Positions 1 through 7,924 of a DNA stretch of 32,431 bases are shown here, in pieces. The DNA is taken from NCBI GenBank assembly GCA_937872925.1, contig CALMUT010000062.1, positions 1 through 32,431 of the forward strand, given 5' to 3'. The DNA is from an uncultured Myxococcales bacterium. GTDB taxonomy: Bacteria > Myxococcota_A > Polyangia > Polyangiales > Polyangiaceae. Every line of letters begins with the position of its first letter. The stretch's first letter is position 1. The notes under the pieces are model-generated. The model did not search any database. It was not told the DNA's origin and saw only the letters and a list, made by a program, of their open reading frames with translations. Position numbers and translations under genes: made by a program.

Positions 1-121
1 TCGTCACGCGACCCGCGGCAACCTCCATCACGCCGGTCCGCTCGTAGCGAGAGAGCAGCACTAGCGCTTCTAGGAACGTGCGGGCAGGCGCGCCGGGGTT
101 CACCAGCGCAAGTACTAGCAC
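1..121 (-). CDS. Possible partial gene cut by the left window edge
   Basis: Downstream of the stop at 143 the same minus-strand frame reopens and stays free of stops to the window edge. A GTG at 121-119 could start a protein of at least 40 residues, beginning MLVLALVNPG and then reading APARTFLEALVLLSRYERTG. The gap to the preceding gene is only 21 bases, which fits a sixth member of the overlap-coupled operon running from 3561. Third codon positions are GC-rich but not strikingly so. No family can be named from this fragment. It could be a chance open frame in GC-rich DNA; the sequence beyond the window would decide. Confidence 0.35.
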   Translation of the reverse strand, partial: MLVLALVNPGAPARTFLEALVLLSRYERTGVMEVAAGRVT

Positions 122-142
122 ATCCGCACCGGGTGACGGATC

Positions 143-745
143 TCAGAACGCTCGGCTGAAACGCACGGCGATCATGGGGGTCCAGCGGCTGATTCCATCC
201 TGCTGTTCCGCGAGCAGCTCGGGGTCCACGTCGTCCTCTAGCAGCGGAGAGTCCGAGCGGATCCCCACGTGCAAGATGCGAGCGACTCCTGCGCCGGCGG
301 TCAGGTGGGACGTTCGGTGCAGCTTCCAGCTGTAGCCGATCTCGGCGAACACGTTGTGCGAGTACGTACGCAGGACGTACAGGTCCTTGTGCATGTAGCC
401 TGCGGCAACGTACGGGCGGTACCCGTCGATGTTGAAGGCGTAGCGGGCTGTCGCCGTATAGTGCCGCGCCGGATTCGCCTCGAAGCCGAACCCCACGTAG
501 AACTCCAACCCCCGCACGGGTTTGTTGATCAGCCCTAGCAACATGCCCAGATTGCCCTCGGGGCCGGCGCCAAGTGTCGTTTCCACGATGAAGAAGCGGG
601 TGTCGCTGTCCACGACCTCCGCGAAGGTCTCACCGCTGTCGTAGATCTGCCGACCGCCCGGTGTGTTGATGCCGTGCTTCTTTGCTTGTGCCGTTTCACA
701 CAGGGAGACCAGCGCGATCAGCGCGACTACGAAGCGCCCGTGCAT
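143..745 (-). CDS. Exported beta-rich protein, probable outer-membrane barrel
   Basis: About 200 residues. The start chosen is the ATG at 745, which follows the upstream gene as TGATG (one-base overlap). It yields a clean signal peptide (MHGRFVVALIALVSLCETAQA, then KKHG). A longer frame from 790 would lie inside the upstream gene and put extra residues before the signal. The mature part alternates polar and aromatic/hydrophobic residues in short stretches (FYVGFGFEA, YTATARYAF, YRPYVAAGY, FAEIGYSWKL, HLTAGAGVARI) and ends in AVRFSRAF with a terminal Phe, as expected for the C-terminal beta-signal recognised by the BAM machinery. I infer an outer-membrane beta-barrel or lipid-associated beta protein. 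No named family is recognised. It is the last clear gene of the five-gene operon 3561 to 143. Confidence 0.75.
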   Translation of the reverse strand: MHGRFVVALIALVSLCETAQAKKHGINTPGGRQIYDSGETFAEVVDSDTRFFIVETTLGAGPEGNLGMLLGLINKPVRGLEFYVGFGFEANPARHYTATARYAFNIDGYRPYVAAGYMHKDLYVLRTYSHNVFAEIGYSWKLHRTSHLTAGAGVARILHVGIRSDSPLLEDDVDPELLAEQQDGISRWTPMIAVRFSRAF

Positions 746-1434
746 CAATCGATCCTCCGACTGAAAACCAGACGAATGAAGCCTTTCCAAGCGTCCTCGT
801 GACGCGCACGGTACAGCTCGTCTTGAGCGTTTTCGTTGTCGATGCCGTTGGGGTCAATCAAGAAATGGTTGATCAACTGGCCTGCCATCGCTCGCCGCAC
901 ACCCAAGAACAGATCGATATTCCACGAGCCGCGACGCCAGATGGTTGCGCCCAGTTCGGCTGGTGTTGCGAAGGCGAGCCAATAGTGATCCTCGAGGCGC
1001 GCCTCGATGTGTGTGCCCACACCGTAAGAGAACTCCGTGAGTCCGGGGACGTTGAACATGCCGCGCAGGCCGGCACCCGCCAGAAAGCGTGAGTTCTGAT
1101 AGTTGTCCGTTGACGGCTTCGTCATGATCAGGATGTGGGGGCCGAAGCTTTTGATGCGCCACATGGCGGCGACGCCGTAGAGCAGGTTGTCCGCTTGAGA
1201 CTTGCCGGCGAAATTTTCGCCAAAGCGCTCGAGCGCTGCGCCGACCACGAAATAGTTCTTCGGCAACCGCGCGAGATGCTCAGGCAATAGCGGTCGCTCC
1301 GGCGACGTCTCACAGGCGTCCGCTTGGGGTGGGGCGCGGGGCACAAAGCTGTCGTCGGGCTGCGCCCGCGCCCAACCGGCTGCAGCAAATACACTTGCTG
1401 CGGCCCCCAGACAAAGTCCGCGACGCACGGTCAT
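745..1434 (-). CDS. Exported beta-rich protein of unknown function
   Basis: About 229 residues. The ATG at 1434 overlaps the upstream stop as ATGA and opens a typical signal peptide (MTVRRGLCLGAAASVFAAAGWARA, cleavage before QPDD). The frame extends further upstream to 1764 but there runs through the neighbouring lipoprotein gene, so that extension is rejected. The mature protein has beta-strand-like stretches (KNYFVVGAALERF, LLYGVAAMWRI, FLAGAGLRGMF, FSYGVGTHIEARL, YWLAFATPAELGATI, WNIDLFLGVRRA) and ends IRLVFSRRID. The closing segment resembles that of the next gene (VRFSRAF against LVFSRRID), so the two may be distant paralogues. Outer-membrane location is an inference. No family is recognised. 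Confidence 0.75.
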   Translation of the reverse strand: MTVRRGLCLGAAASVFAAAGWARAQPDDSFVPRAPPQADACETSPERPLLPEHLARLPKNYFVVGAALERFGENFAGKSQADNLLYGVAAMWRIKSFGPHILIMTKPSTDNYQNSRFLAGAGLRGMFNVPGLTEFSYGVGTHIEARLEDHYWLAFATPAELGATIWRRGSWNIDLFLGVRRAMAGQLINHFLIDPNGIDNENAQDELYRARHEDAWKGFIRLVFSRRID

Positions 1435-1793
1435 CTGCTTTTCGCCACTTGGCTTCTTGCGGCGGTTTGAGGTTCGCAGACTGCAGTGATGCGCGCGATG
1501 GGGAAGGCGACGATCACCCAGTGATCCATGAAGTAGTCGAGCTGCGCGTGATGCAGCTTCGCGCAGCGGTTGCGTTTGCGCGCTCGCTCCATCAGCACGG
1601 CAAAATGGTCCGGTTCCGTGAACTGGATCAGCCCGAATAGGCTCAGCCCGCTGTCCTCTTCCTCCACGAAAGTGGCTGCGTCGCTTGGGGGCGCGGTTCC
1701 CGACGTCCAGAGTGCCTGCTTGCTGGCCGGTATGGTGCAAGCACCCAGGAAGAGCGCAGTGCAAGCTGCTGCAAGCTTTCGGATGGTTCTCAT
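1431..1793 (-). CDS. Small lipoprotein, TRL-like pattern
   Basis: A 120-residue lipoprotein with signal MRTIRKLAAACTALFLGAC; the lipobox LGAC predicts lipidation at Cys19. The ATG at 1793 overlaps the preceding stop as ATGA, and a GAGGAA ribosome-binding site sits in the last codons of the upstream gene, five bases before the ATG. The centre (LSLFGLIQFTEPDHFAVLME, then an Arg/Lys-rich stretch and a hydrophobic segment near YFMDHWVIVAFPIARITAVC) resembles the small TRL/DUF6567-type lipoproteins, which share a short LFGLI-like motif, but this is a weak match made by eye. Function is unknown. It probably sits in the envelope with the products of its four operon partners. Confidence 0.75.
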   Translation of the reverse strand: MRTIRKLAAACTALFLGACTIPASKQALWTSGTAPPSDAATFVEEEDSGLSLFGLIQFTEPDHFAVLMERARKRNRCAKLHHAQLDYFMDHWVIVAFPIARITAVCEPQTAARSQVAKSR

Positions 1794-2632
1794 AGTTCCT
1801 CGGGACGCGGTGGGTTCGTAGGAGTTTGTGGGCTGCGCAGCGTCCAGCGCGCGACGGCGCGTTCCACGACTGGGCGACTAGACTTCGGGCAAGACGCGCT
1901 CAGCTCGCTAACGTCCTTAAGCTGCGCTTGGGTCGCATTGCGGAGGCAACCCACGAGCGCCTGAGCGACGCCGGGGCTGCTGGGCCGTTCCGACCACAGT
2001 TCGCGGGCAAACATGGACCCGAGCAAATGCGAGTCGGCCTTGCCCTGCGCGAAGCGCAGCCATAGCAGTTCGTCGGCTCGCTCTGGCCCCATGAGGTTGC
2101 GGACCTCGCGGCCGTCGCGACCACCCACCTGCGCTGTGCCTGCAAAGGTTGCCGCGAAGTAGTCAGCACTGCCTTCTTCGAGTGCGCGCAGGGTGCGCGC
2201 CACCAAGGGGGCTGAGCTGGTTGGATGGCCTGCTTGGGTGTGGAAGATCTCGTGAAGCCAGATGGTCTCGTCCGTCGGGGCTTTGCCTACGAGCAGCGCG
2301 CCACTGGCATGCGCTTCCACCGTGCGCACAGGCAGGGCCGCTTGCAGGTCTACGCTGACGTCGACGTGCACATCCAGCGGCACGCGAGCGGAGGTCGGTA
2401 GTTTGTCCAGAGCGCGCGACAGAGCGTCGATGGTCTGGCGCGCTGTGGCCTCCTTGCAGCCGGTATTCTTGCCCGGCGACAGAGCTTCACCCTCCAAGAT
2501 GCTGCCGGAGAAAACTCGCAATTCGTGCGCCGCCAGCTGCTCCCCACAGAGCTCCGCCGAGTTGCCGCAACCGCAACAGAGCAACGCCCAGGCAAGGGCC
2601 CGCGGTAGCGCTACGAGCAGTTGGACCTTCAT
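1790..2632 (-). CDS. Exported protein with HExxH zinc-peptidase motif
   Basis: 280 residues from the ATG at 2632, which overlaps the upstream stop as ATGA; a GTG six bases earlier is possible. The N-terminus (MKVQLLVALPRALAWALLCCGCGN) is a signal with clustered cysteines, so it may be a lipoprotein, although the lipobox is not canonical. Residues 123-131 read TIWLHEIFH, giving H127-E128-x-x-H131, and residues 152-160 read EEGSADYFA, about 21 residues further on. The Glu there fits the third zinc ligand of gluzincin-type peptidases and the ADYFA pattern fits the helix that carries it. I therefore infer a secreted zinc metallopeptidase of a small gluzincin type; no specific family is named. Several Cys pairs suggest disulfides. 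Its stop overlaps the next gene by four bases. Confidence 0.75.
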   Translation of the reverse strand: MKVQLLVALPRALAWALLCCGCGNSAELCGEQLAAHELRVFSGSILEGEALSPGKNTGCKEATARQTIDALSRALDKLPTSARVPLDVHVDVSVDLQAALPVRTVEAHASGALLVGKAPTDETIWLHEIFHTQAGHPTSSAPLVARTLRALEEGSADYFAATFAGTAQVGGRDGREVRNLMGPERADELLWLRFAQGKADSHLLGSMFARELWSERPSSPGVAQALVGCLRNATQAQLKDVSELSASCPKSSRPVVERAVARWTLRSPQTPTNPPRPEEL

Positions 2633-3561
2633 GGGCACAGCGCCAAGTGTTCCTGGATGAAGGGTTGCAGTTCGGCGTCGACGGCTTGCTCCAGATCTGC
2701 CTGGTTGAAGACTTGGTTGCCGATCAGGCGTCGCAAGACTCTCAGGTGGTCCGCACTGGCGGCCCGCGCGCGCAGCGCCGAGTCGGAAAGGCAGCCTTCC
2801 ACGGCCGCCGCACCCACTGGCTCGTGACAGTCGCGTCCGGTGCGATAGATGGAGTCTTTGGTGGTGGTGTGTCCGACTGAGTCGTCGTCGTCGTCGCTGT
2901 GATACTCAACGTCTGGAGTGTCGTAGCCAGGCGCGCGTTCGATGAAGGCTTTGACTTTCACGACACAGAATGGGCGCGTCGGGTGTAGGGGCTCGCGTCG
3001 GGAATGGGCCTCGCTATAGGCGTCCTGAATCAGGTGCTGCGCCTTGCCCATCAGCGTCAGCGACCAAATGCGATTGGTGATCCACGCTCGCATGGCCTCG
3101 ACCGTCAGCCGTCGTACCTCCGCCTGGGCCTCTGCCGCCGCTTCGGCCGTGGAGTTCCTGTCCGTAAGCAAGAAGTGCAGGCGCTGGTTCTTGGGCTCTT
3201 CCGTGTGTTCCGTCAGCGCGCTGATGTAGGCCAGGATCCCGTTGTTCATGTGGAAGAGCAGCTCTTTGGGCCAATCGACCCGGCGGTTGCCCTCAGCGAT
3301 GGTGCTGATCTCCGCATCTGTGAAGCGGTCGTTGGCTGGCAGGTCTTGGTTCCCGAACCAAGTGAGCCATTCGTGCCCCTGAAAGAAGCTGGCACGGGTC
3401 AGCATGCAGTCGCCCTTGGAAAAGAAGTCGAAGCGAGCCTTCTTGGGCGTGCACAGATCGAGTGGGTCGGCGCAGGTCAGACTGCTGGCGCCGGCGCCGA
3501 GCAATGCCGCGACACGCAGTAGCTTTCTGAGCTTCCGCCCGTATCTGAGCCCTCCCGGCAT
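2629..3561 (-). CDS. Secreted zinc phospholipase C-like protein
   Basis: 310 residues from the ATG at 3561; a TTG at 3585 would add eight residues. A signal-like N-terminus (RKLLRVAALLGAGASSLTC) is followed by an alpha-helical body. The key segment, residues 171-190, reads MGKAQHLIQDAYSEAHSRRE: H176-x3-D180-x5-H186 has exactly the spacing of the central zinc ligands of clostridial alpha-toxin and Bacillus phospholipase C (H126, D130, H136 in alpha-toxin). A GHEWLTW motif (H63) near the N-terminus and later His residues (around 221, 231 and 246) could provide the remaining ligands. An Asp run (DDDDD, residues 223-227) is unusual. The fold call is moderately firm. The substrate is unknown: phospholipid hydrolysis is an inference and S1/P1-type nuclease is an alternative. 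It is the first gene of the operon. Confidence 0.75.
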   Translation of the reverse strand: MPGGLRYGRKLRKLLRVAALLGAGASSLTCADPLDLCTPKKARFDFFSKGDCMLTRASFFQGHEWLTWFGNQDLPANDRFTDAEISTIAEGNRRVDWPKELLFHMNNGILAYISALTEHTEEPKNQRLHFLLTDRNSTAEAAAEAQAEVRRLTVEAMRAWITNRIWSLTLMGKAQHLIQDAYSEAHSRREPLHPTRPFCVVKVKAFIERAPGYDTPDVEYHSDDDDDSVGHTTTKDSIYRTGRDCHEPVGAAAVEGCLSDSALRARAASADHLRVLRRLIGNQVFNQADLEQAVDAELQPFIQEHLALCP

Positions 3562-3848
3562 GCCCTCGGGTATCAGACCCGCCAAGATCTGGCCAAATCA
3601 ACGGCCTGCACATTTTGGGAATAGGTCCCCGCGGGTGGCGGTTCCCCTAGCAACACCACAGGAGGTGAGACGCTCAAAAACAAAGTTGCTCAGAGCCCGT
3701 CGCTTGGCGTTTGGGTGCTGTGGTTCCTCCCGAGCCGCCCAAAAAGCAAGATGCGCTTCGTCCCCGCAAAACGATTCGCGCATTTTCCACGGCGCTGCCG
3801 CCCTGCGGCGGGCTATGAGCGTTTTTTTCTAGAGAAGCTCGTTCTCTT

Positions 3849-4871
3849 TCAGCCGCCGATGTAACTCATCTCGACACGCGGCAACGAGCGTGTGCGTTGG
3901 CTGCGTTCTTCGGAATAGCGGTCTGTTCGCGCTTCCCATTGGTCGCGAATGGCGCTTTGTAGCTGGGCGTCGGAGGCGCCACCGCGCAGCAAGGCTCGCA
4001 GGTCCAAGCCGATGTGTGCGTACAGGCATGTATACAGCTTGCCTTCAGCCGAGAGCCGCAGGCGCGTGCAGTCACCGCAGAAGGGCTGGGTCACGCTGGT
4101 GATCACGCCGAACTCGCCCTGTCCGTCGCAATAGCGGTAGCGCGCGGCCACCTCACCGCGATAGTCCGGGTCGACGGGCTCGATCTTGAACTCGGCGGCG
4201 ATCAGCTCGACGATTTCCCGTCCACTGACCACGTGCTCCAGACGCCAGCCGTTGGTCATGCCCACGTCCATGAACTCGATGAAGCGCACGACATGATCCG
4301 TCCCGCGAAAGTGGCGCGCCAGGTCTAGGATCGCGTGTTCGTTGCTGCCACGTTTCACGACGCAGTTGAGCTTCAGCGGCGTGAGCCCGGCCGCCGCCGC
4401 TGCCTCGATGCCCGCCAGGACGTCAGCGGCGGTGTACTCAGAATCCGTCATCTGGCGAAACGTGGGTTCGTCTAGGGCGTCCATGCTGACGGTCACCCGT
4501 GACAGACCGGCGTCCGTCAGGGGGCGCGCCAGTTCTTTCAGGCGTGACGCGTTCGTGGTCATGGCCATGTCGCCCGCAAAGTTTCCGCGCAGCATGCGCA
4601 CCAGCTCCGGCAGGTTGCCACGCAGCAGCGGTTCGCCGCCAGTGATGCGGATCTTCTCTAGGCCAAGGGGCGCGAGCACACCCACCACCCGCGTGATCTC
4701 TTCGAAGCTCAGCAGTTCCGCCCGGGGCATGAAGCGGAACTCTTTGTCGAAATGCTCCCGCGGCATGCAATAGCGGCAGCGGAAATTGCAGCGGTCGGTG
4801 ATGGACAGGCGCAAGTCGCGAAACGGCCTGCCGAGGCTGTCCGTTGGTTCGGGCGCGGAGGCGTCGACCAT
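3849..4871 (-). CDS. moaA: GTP 3',8-cyclase MoaA
   Basis: This radical SAM enzyme converts GTP to 3',8-cyclo-GTP, the first step of molybdenum cofactor synthesis in the cytoplasm. At 340 residues it has the normal family length. The N-terminal 4Fe-4S/SAM motif is CNFRCRYC (C28, C32, C35). ITGGEPLLR follows, as expected for SAM binding. The second, substrate-binding cluster is FCGDC...C (C265, C268, C282). The protein ends in SYIGG, the conserved C-terminal Gly-Gly needed for catalysis. The ATG at 4871 gives a short lead-in (MVDASAPEPTDSLGRPFRDLRLS) as in homologues. It lies 33 bases downstream of a DUF4403-like lipoprotein gene and may be cotranscribed with it. The other Moco genes are in separate units at 11.4-12.7 and 16.7-18.4 kb. 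Confidence 0.97.
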   Translation of the reverse strand: MVDASAPEPTDSLGRPFRDLRLSITDRCNFRCRYCMPREHFDKEFRFMPRAELLSFEEITRVVGVLAPLGLEKIRITGGEPLLRGNLPELVRMLRGNFAGDMAMTTNASRLKELARPLTDAGLSRVTVSMDALDEPTFRQMTDSEYTAADVLAGIEAAAAAGLTPLKLNCVVKRGSNEHAILDLARHFRGTDHVVRFIEFMDVGMTNGWRLEHVVSGREIVELIAAEFKIEPVDPDYRGEVAARYRYCDGQGEFGVITSVTQPFCGDCTRLRLSAEGKLYTCLYAHIGLDLRALLRGGASDAQLQSAIRDQWEARTDRYSEERSQRTRSLPRVEMSYIGG

Positions 4872-4904
4872 CCCAGGGCATATAGCAGCGGTCCGGGCCG
4901 AACG

Positions 4905-6260
4905 TCAGTCCAGCACGACCCGAGCCACCCCACGCACCAACAAGACCGAGAAAATCCCCCGAGACTCCGCCACGACTCGATCGATCTGTGCCGGCTCGAT
5001 GTCCAGATCCACCCGCACATCCTTGGGCACGTCAGCTACCGCCGCCTCCACCGCGGACTTCAGCCCCCGGGCCGCGCCGTCGATGTCTACGGCGACGGGT
5101 ACCTCAGCGTGGGCCTCGATGTGCTCGGCGAGTGCCCCTGCCCCGGGCATGGCGGCCAGAGGCTCGATCTTGCGCAGTCGGATCCGTCCGCGCTCCGCAT
5201 CGAAATACGGCTGGGCGAGAAAGCTCACCTCACCGCAAATGACACCGTCGGCGGTGACGTCGAGGCGCACTCGGGGCGCCTGCCCCTGCAGTTGCCCACT
5301 CGCGCGAATGCGGAGCACCCACGACGGTCCGCTTCCGCCCGCGCTTGAGCGACTCAGCGCCGCGGAGACGTCCGCCCAGCCAAGACGCAGCGGCACCCGG
5401 AGTTCGCTTTCCGCCGGCAGCGAAGGGTCTATCTGACGTGGGGGCAGCGCGGGTGCGGGCTTCGCCGCTTTCGACTCTGCGCAGGGTTCTTCAAGGGACG
5501 CGCGCAGCTCCGCGCCCAGACGCATGGAAATCACATCGTTGGTGTCTTTGGGGGGGGATTGCTTGAGGCTGCGGGGTTCGATCTTGAGGCAACTGTTCCG
5601 ACTCAGGGAAATCGGCACGTGCAGCAACTGCCAGGCGCCACTGATGAAGGGACGAAAAGGCGGTACTGCGGAATTGATCTGACGCTCGATGCCGCCAATC
5701 TGCCGCCCGGCGTTCTTGCGGATTTCCGGACCTGCGTCGAAACCTGCAATCACGCAGCTTCGAGTCAAAGCGATGGCGACGCGCGCACGCTTCAAGCTGT
5801 AGTCATCGCCGAGTAAAAGCGGGACGCGTGCTTGGGCGCTTAGCCGCGGACTGCATGCTCCGTAGCGAATGCATACGGGGCCCAGAGGCTTGCAGATTTC
5901 GACTTCGGCTCCGACGGGCACCGTTGCCACAAAGTCTGCGCCCTTCAGCGAGACGCCGATGGGGCCACGTGTCACGACGTAGCTAACGTTGCCGACAGCG
6001 CCCTGGGGTTGCTGGCGCACGCTGGCCAAGGTTTGCGGCACGCGCTTGCCGATCTCTCGAGACAGCGCGCTCTTCTTGGCGCGCGCTTCCACAATCAGCT
6101 GCGACGCAGGGACTTCAGCGTCCGGGGGCGGCGTGCCGGGTGCAGCGGCGCTGCTGCGCACCGCGCAGTGGTCGCTGGATGCGCCGTGCACCGCGCCCGT
6201 TTTGGGTGCGCACGCCGCGGTGCACATCCCGAGCAACAAGCACGGCCATTTCGCTCTCAT
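4905..6260 (-). CDS. DUF4403-like lipoprotein
   Basis: 451 residues starting at the ATG at 6260, with lipoprotein-type signal MRAKWPCLLLGMCTAAC (Cys17). The body is a long beta-rich protein with two similar halves: an N-half with QLIVEARAKKSALSREIGKRVPQT and FVATVPVG, and a C-half with GEVSFLAQPYFDAERGRIRL, then AEVPVAVDIDGAARGLKSAV. The pattern of paired strands, the 'vPv' segments and the repeated low-identity halves resemble DUF4403, a family of large bacterial lipoproteins whose fold suggests a hydrophobic-ligand (SMP/TULIP-like) tube. This call is by eye and tentative. Function is unknown; envelope location is likely. moaA follows after 33 bases. The strong terminator at 6315-6358 separates this gene from the one upstream. 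Confidence 0.7.
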   Translation of the reverse strand: MRAKWPCLLLGMCTAACAPKTGAVHGASSDHCAVRSSAAAPGTPPPDAEVPASQLIVEARAKKSALSREIGKRVPQTLASVRQQPQGAVGNVSYVVTRGPIGVSLKGADFVATVPVGAEVEICKPLGPVCIRYGACSPRLSAQARVPLLLGDDYSLKRARVAIALTRSCVIAGFDAGPEIRKNAGRQIGGIERQINSAVPPFRPFISGAWQLLHVPISLSRNSCLKIEPRSLKQSPPKDTNDVISMRLGAELRASLEEPCAESKAAKPAPALPPRQIDPSLPAESELRVPLRLGWADVSAALSRSSAGGSGPSWVLRIRASGQLQGQAPRVRLDVTADGVICGEVSFLAQPYFDAERGRIRLRKIEPLAAMPGAGALAEHIEAHAEVPVAVDIDGAARGLKSAVEAAVADVPKDVRVDLDIEPAQIDRVVAESRGIFSVLLVRGVARVVLD

Positions 6261-6314
6261 CCGCTACCCAGCATGGCAAAAGCCCGGCGGAATGAAAGCT
6301 CCATTGCCGCGATG

Positions 6315-6358
6315 GAAAAAAGAAGACCGCGAGAGCGATGCTCCCGCGGCCGTCTTCT
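6315..6358 (-). terminator. Rho-independent terminator of the Gly-rich lipoprotein gene
   Basis: Read on the minus strand, AGAAGAC-GG-CCGCGGGAGC (6358-6340) pairs with GCTCTCGCGGTCTTCT (6336-6321) around a three-base loop. That is 16 pairs with one G-T wobble and a two-base bulge, directly followed by a T-run (complement of the A-run 6316-6320). It lies 15 bases past the stop codon at 6374. This is the clearest intrinsic terminator in the window. Confidence 0.92.
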
Positions 6359-6373
6359 CGTCCCGAGCGCCGC

Positions 6374-7900
6374 TTAGGGCGTGGGGGTCTTACGGAAATG
6401 CGCGCCGCAGCGGTAGAACGTGCTGGACGTGTCCGTGGCCTGGCTGGCCGCAGTCAGCTTCACGATCAGCTTGGTCTTGCCCGTCGGAACCACGATGTTC
6501 TCGATGAGCAGGTCCGTGTCTGCCGTTTCCGTTTGCGTTGCGCTTGGAATCGCCGCGCCGGTGTCGTCAAGCAGCTCCACCTTCAGACCGCGCAGACCCG
6601 AGCCGGAGCGCTGGGCGCCGCAGGCAACGGAGATCTGATCCGCATCCGTGGCAGGGACCGCGATCGAGTAGTGGTCGATGTCTGCAGCCGTCAGATCGCC
6701 TTCGACGAAGTAGCTGCCCGCCTGGGTGGCGGCGACGGTGAGCACCTCTGCGGTGCCGAGGGTGTTGTTCGCGTCAGGCGTCGCCTCGACCGGGTTGCCG
6801 TCACCGACGCCGGCCAGGTCGAAGTAGAAGTCCGCGGCGCCCGAGGGCGTTGCGGCACGCTTGTAGAACACCACGTACTCGCTGCCGATCGTGACCGGCA
6901 CGCTGAAGTTCGCACCCTTGCTGACATCCACGCGGGCGATGATGTCCGCCGGAGTGGCAGCAAGTGCCAACACGACTTCACCCATGTCCGTGGTGGAGCC
7001 GTTGCCCTCGGGGCCAACGGGCTGCGGGTAGAAGCTCGCGACCGCGCGGGCGCCCGTATCCACGAGCAGATCCGAAGGCACCGTGAACTTGTAGGTGTCC
7101 ACGTCCGAGGCGCTGCCGAAGGTGCCGTGCACCGTGGTCAGGAAGTAGTTGCCCACTGCGCCGCTCGTATTCGGAGAGAAGGTGAGAGGCGTCGCGCTCG
7201 TCAGGTCTTCGTTGGGCTCCACCTCTTTGAGGGTGCCCGCACTGCTGAAGTCCAGCTCGCTGATGTACATGGCGTAGTTCTTGTTCACCACGCCCGCAGC
7301 ATCCGCACAGTTGGCGGCGCCGCCCTTTTCCCAGGCGTTGCACTCGACAACGCGCACGTAGAAGGTGCCCGTGGACGGCAGGACCGTCATCAAGAATGGA
7401 TCGTTGGTGCTGCGCGGCGAGGGATCGTCTTGCTCGGCGATCTTGAGGCCGTTGGAATCGTACAGGCCAATCACCAAGTCGGGGTACGTCGCATCGAAAG
7501 GATCCGTGCCCGTCTTGGCACTGGTGTCGATGTAGATGATCTGCCCAGCGGTTCCGCTGAAGGAGTACCAGTCTTGATCGGTCATGACCGGGTCCAGGGC
7601 GCCCTGGACGGAGTCTTGCGCCGGGTCCGTGCCAATCTTGGTTGGCGTCGCCGTCGCCCGCGTGTCGTTGCCGTCGCCAGCCGAGCCGCCGGTGCCGCCG
7701 GTGCCGCCCGTCAAGCCGCTGCCGCCACTGCCACCGGTTGCACCGGAGCCGCCCGTGGCGCCGAAGCCGCCCGTGGCACCGACGCCGCCGCCGCCGCTTG
7801 TTCCACCCGTTCCACCGCCGCCACTGTCACTCGAGCAGGCGGGTAGCATCATTCCAGCGGCGCCGAGGGCGGCGCACAGCGATAAGTTGAACCACTTCAT
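6374..7900 (-). CDS. Gly-rich lipoprotein with pre-peptidase (PPC)-like beta domains
   Basis: 508 residues. An AGGAG at 7912-7908 lies seven bases before the ATG at 7900 and only one base before the ATG at 7906, so 7900 is chosen. Signal MKWFNLSLCAALGAAGMMLPAC gives lipid attachment at Cys22. Residues 27-77 are a Gly/Thr/Ser/Ala linker (GGTGGTSGGGG, GGSGATGGSGG). Behind it come about three beta-sandwich units of the bacterial pre-peptidase C-terminal type: DQDWYSFSGTAGQIIYI...YPDLVIGLYD...GTFYVRVVE near 108-180, DVDTYKFTVP in the middle, and DIDHYSIAVPATDADQISV near the end. Such domains accompany secreted enzymes, but no catalytic domain is visible. It is probably surface-exposed on the outer membrane. 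A terminator follows and the gene stands alone. Confidence 0.85.
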   Translation of the reverse strand: MKWFNLSLCAALGAAGMMLPACSSDSGGGGTGGTSGGGGVGATGGFGATGGSGATGGSGGSGLTGGTGGTGGSAGDGNDTRATATPTKIGTDPAQDSVQGALDPVMTDQDWYSFSGTAGQIIYIDTSAKTGTDPFDATYPDLVIGLYDSNGLKIAEQDDPSPRSTNDPFLMTVLPSTGTFYVRVVECNAWEKGGAANCADAAGVVNKNYAMYISELDFSSAGTLKEVEPNEDLTSATPLTFSPNTSGAVGNYFLTTVHGTFGSASDVDTYKFTVPSDLLVDTGARAVASFYPQPVGPEGNGSTTDMGEVVLALAATPADIIARVDVSKGANFSVPVTIGSEYVVFYKRAATPSGAADFYFDLAGVGDGNPVEATPDANNTLGTAEVLTVAATQAGSYFVEGDLTAADIDHYSIAVPATDADQISVACGAQRSGSGLRGLKVELLDDTGAAIPSATQTETADTDLLIENIVVPTGKTKLIVKLTAASQATDTSSTFYRCGAHFRKTPTP

Positions 7901-7907
7901 CGTCATT

Positions 7908-7912
7908 CTCCT
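7908..7912 (-). promoter_or_regulatory. Ribosome-binding site that decides the start at 7900
   Basis: AGGAG on the minus strand is seven bases upstream of the ATG at 7900. It is one base from the alternative ATG at 7906, too close for use. Confidence 0.75.
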
Positions 7913-7924
7913 GAACAAATAAGT

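Noticed and set aside
1435..1764. Longer N-terminus for the exported protein ending at 745
   Set aside because: The extra residues lie within the neighbouring lipoprotein gene and would bury a clear signal peptide that begins at 1434.
3660..3668. Strong Shine-Dalgarno-like AGGAGGTGA on the plus strand
   Set aside because: No start codon at a proper distance opens a plausible gene. The 287-base gap between moaA and the phospholipase-like gene shows nothing else.
3799..3828. CCGCC/GGCGG stem followed by seven T on the plus strand
   Set aside because: It would end plus-strand transcripts, but no plus-strand gene precedes it. The stem and T-run are also separated by about ten bases.
6338..7846. 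502-codon plus-strand frame opposite the Gly-rich lipoprotein
   Set aside because: The product is Arg/Ala/Gly repeats created by the complement of the GGC-rich linker; the lipoprotein has a signal, a ribosome site and a terminator.
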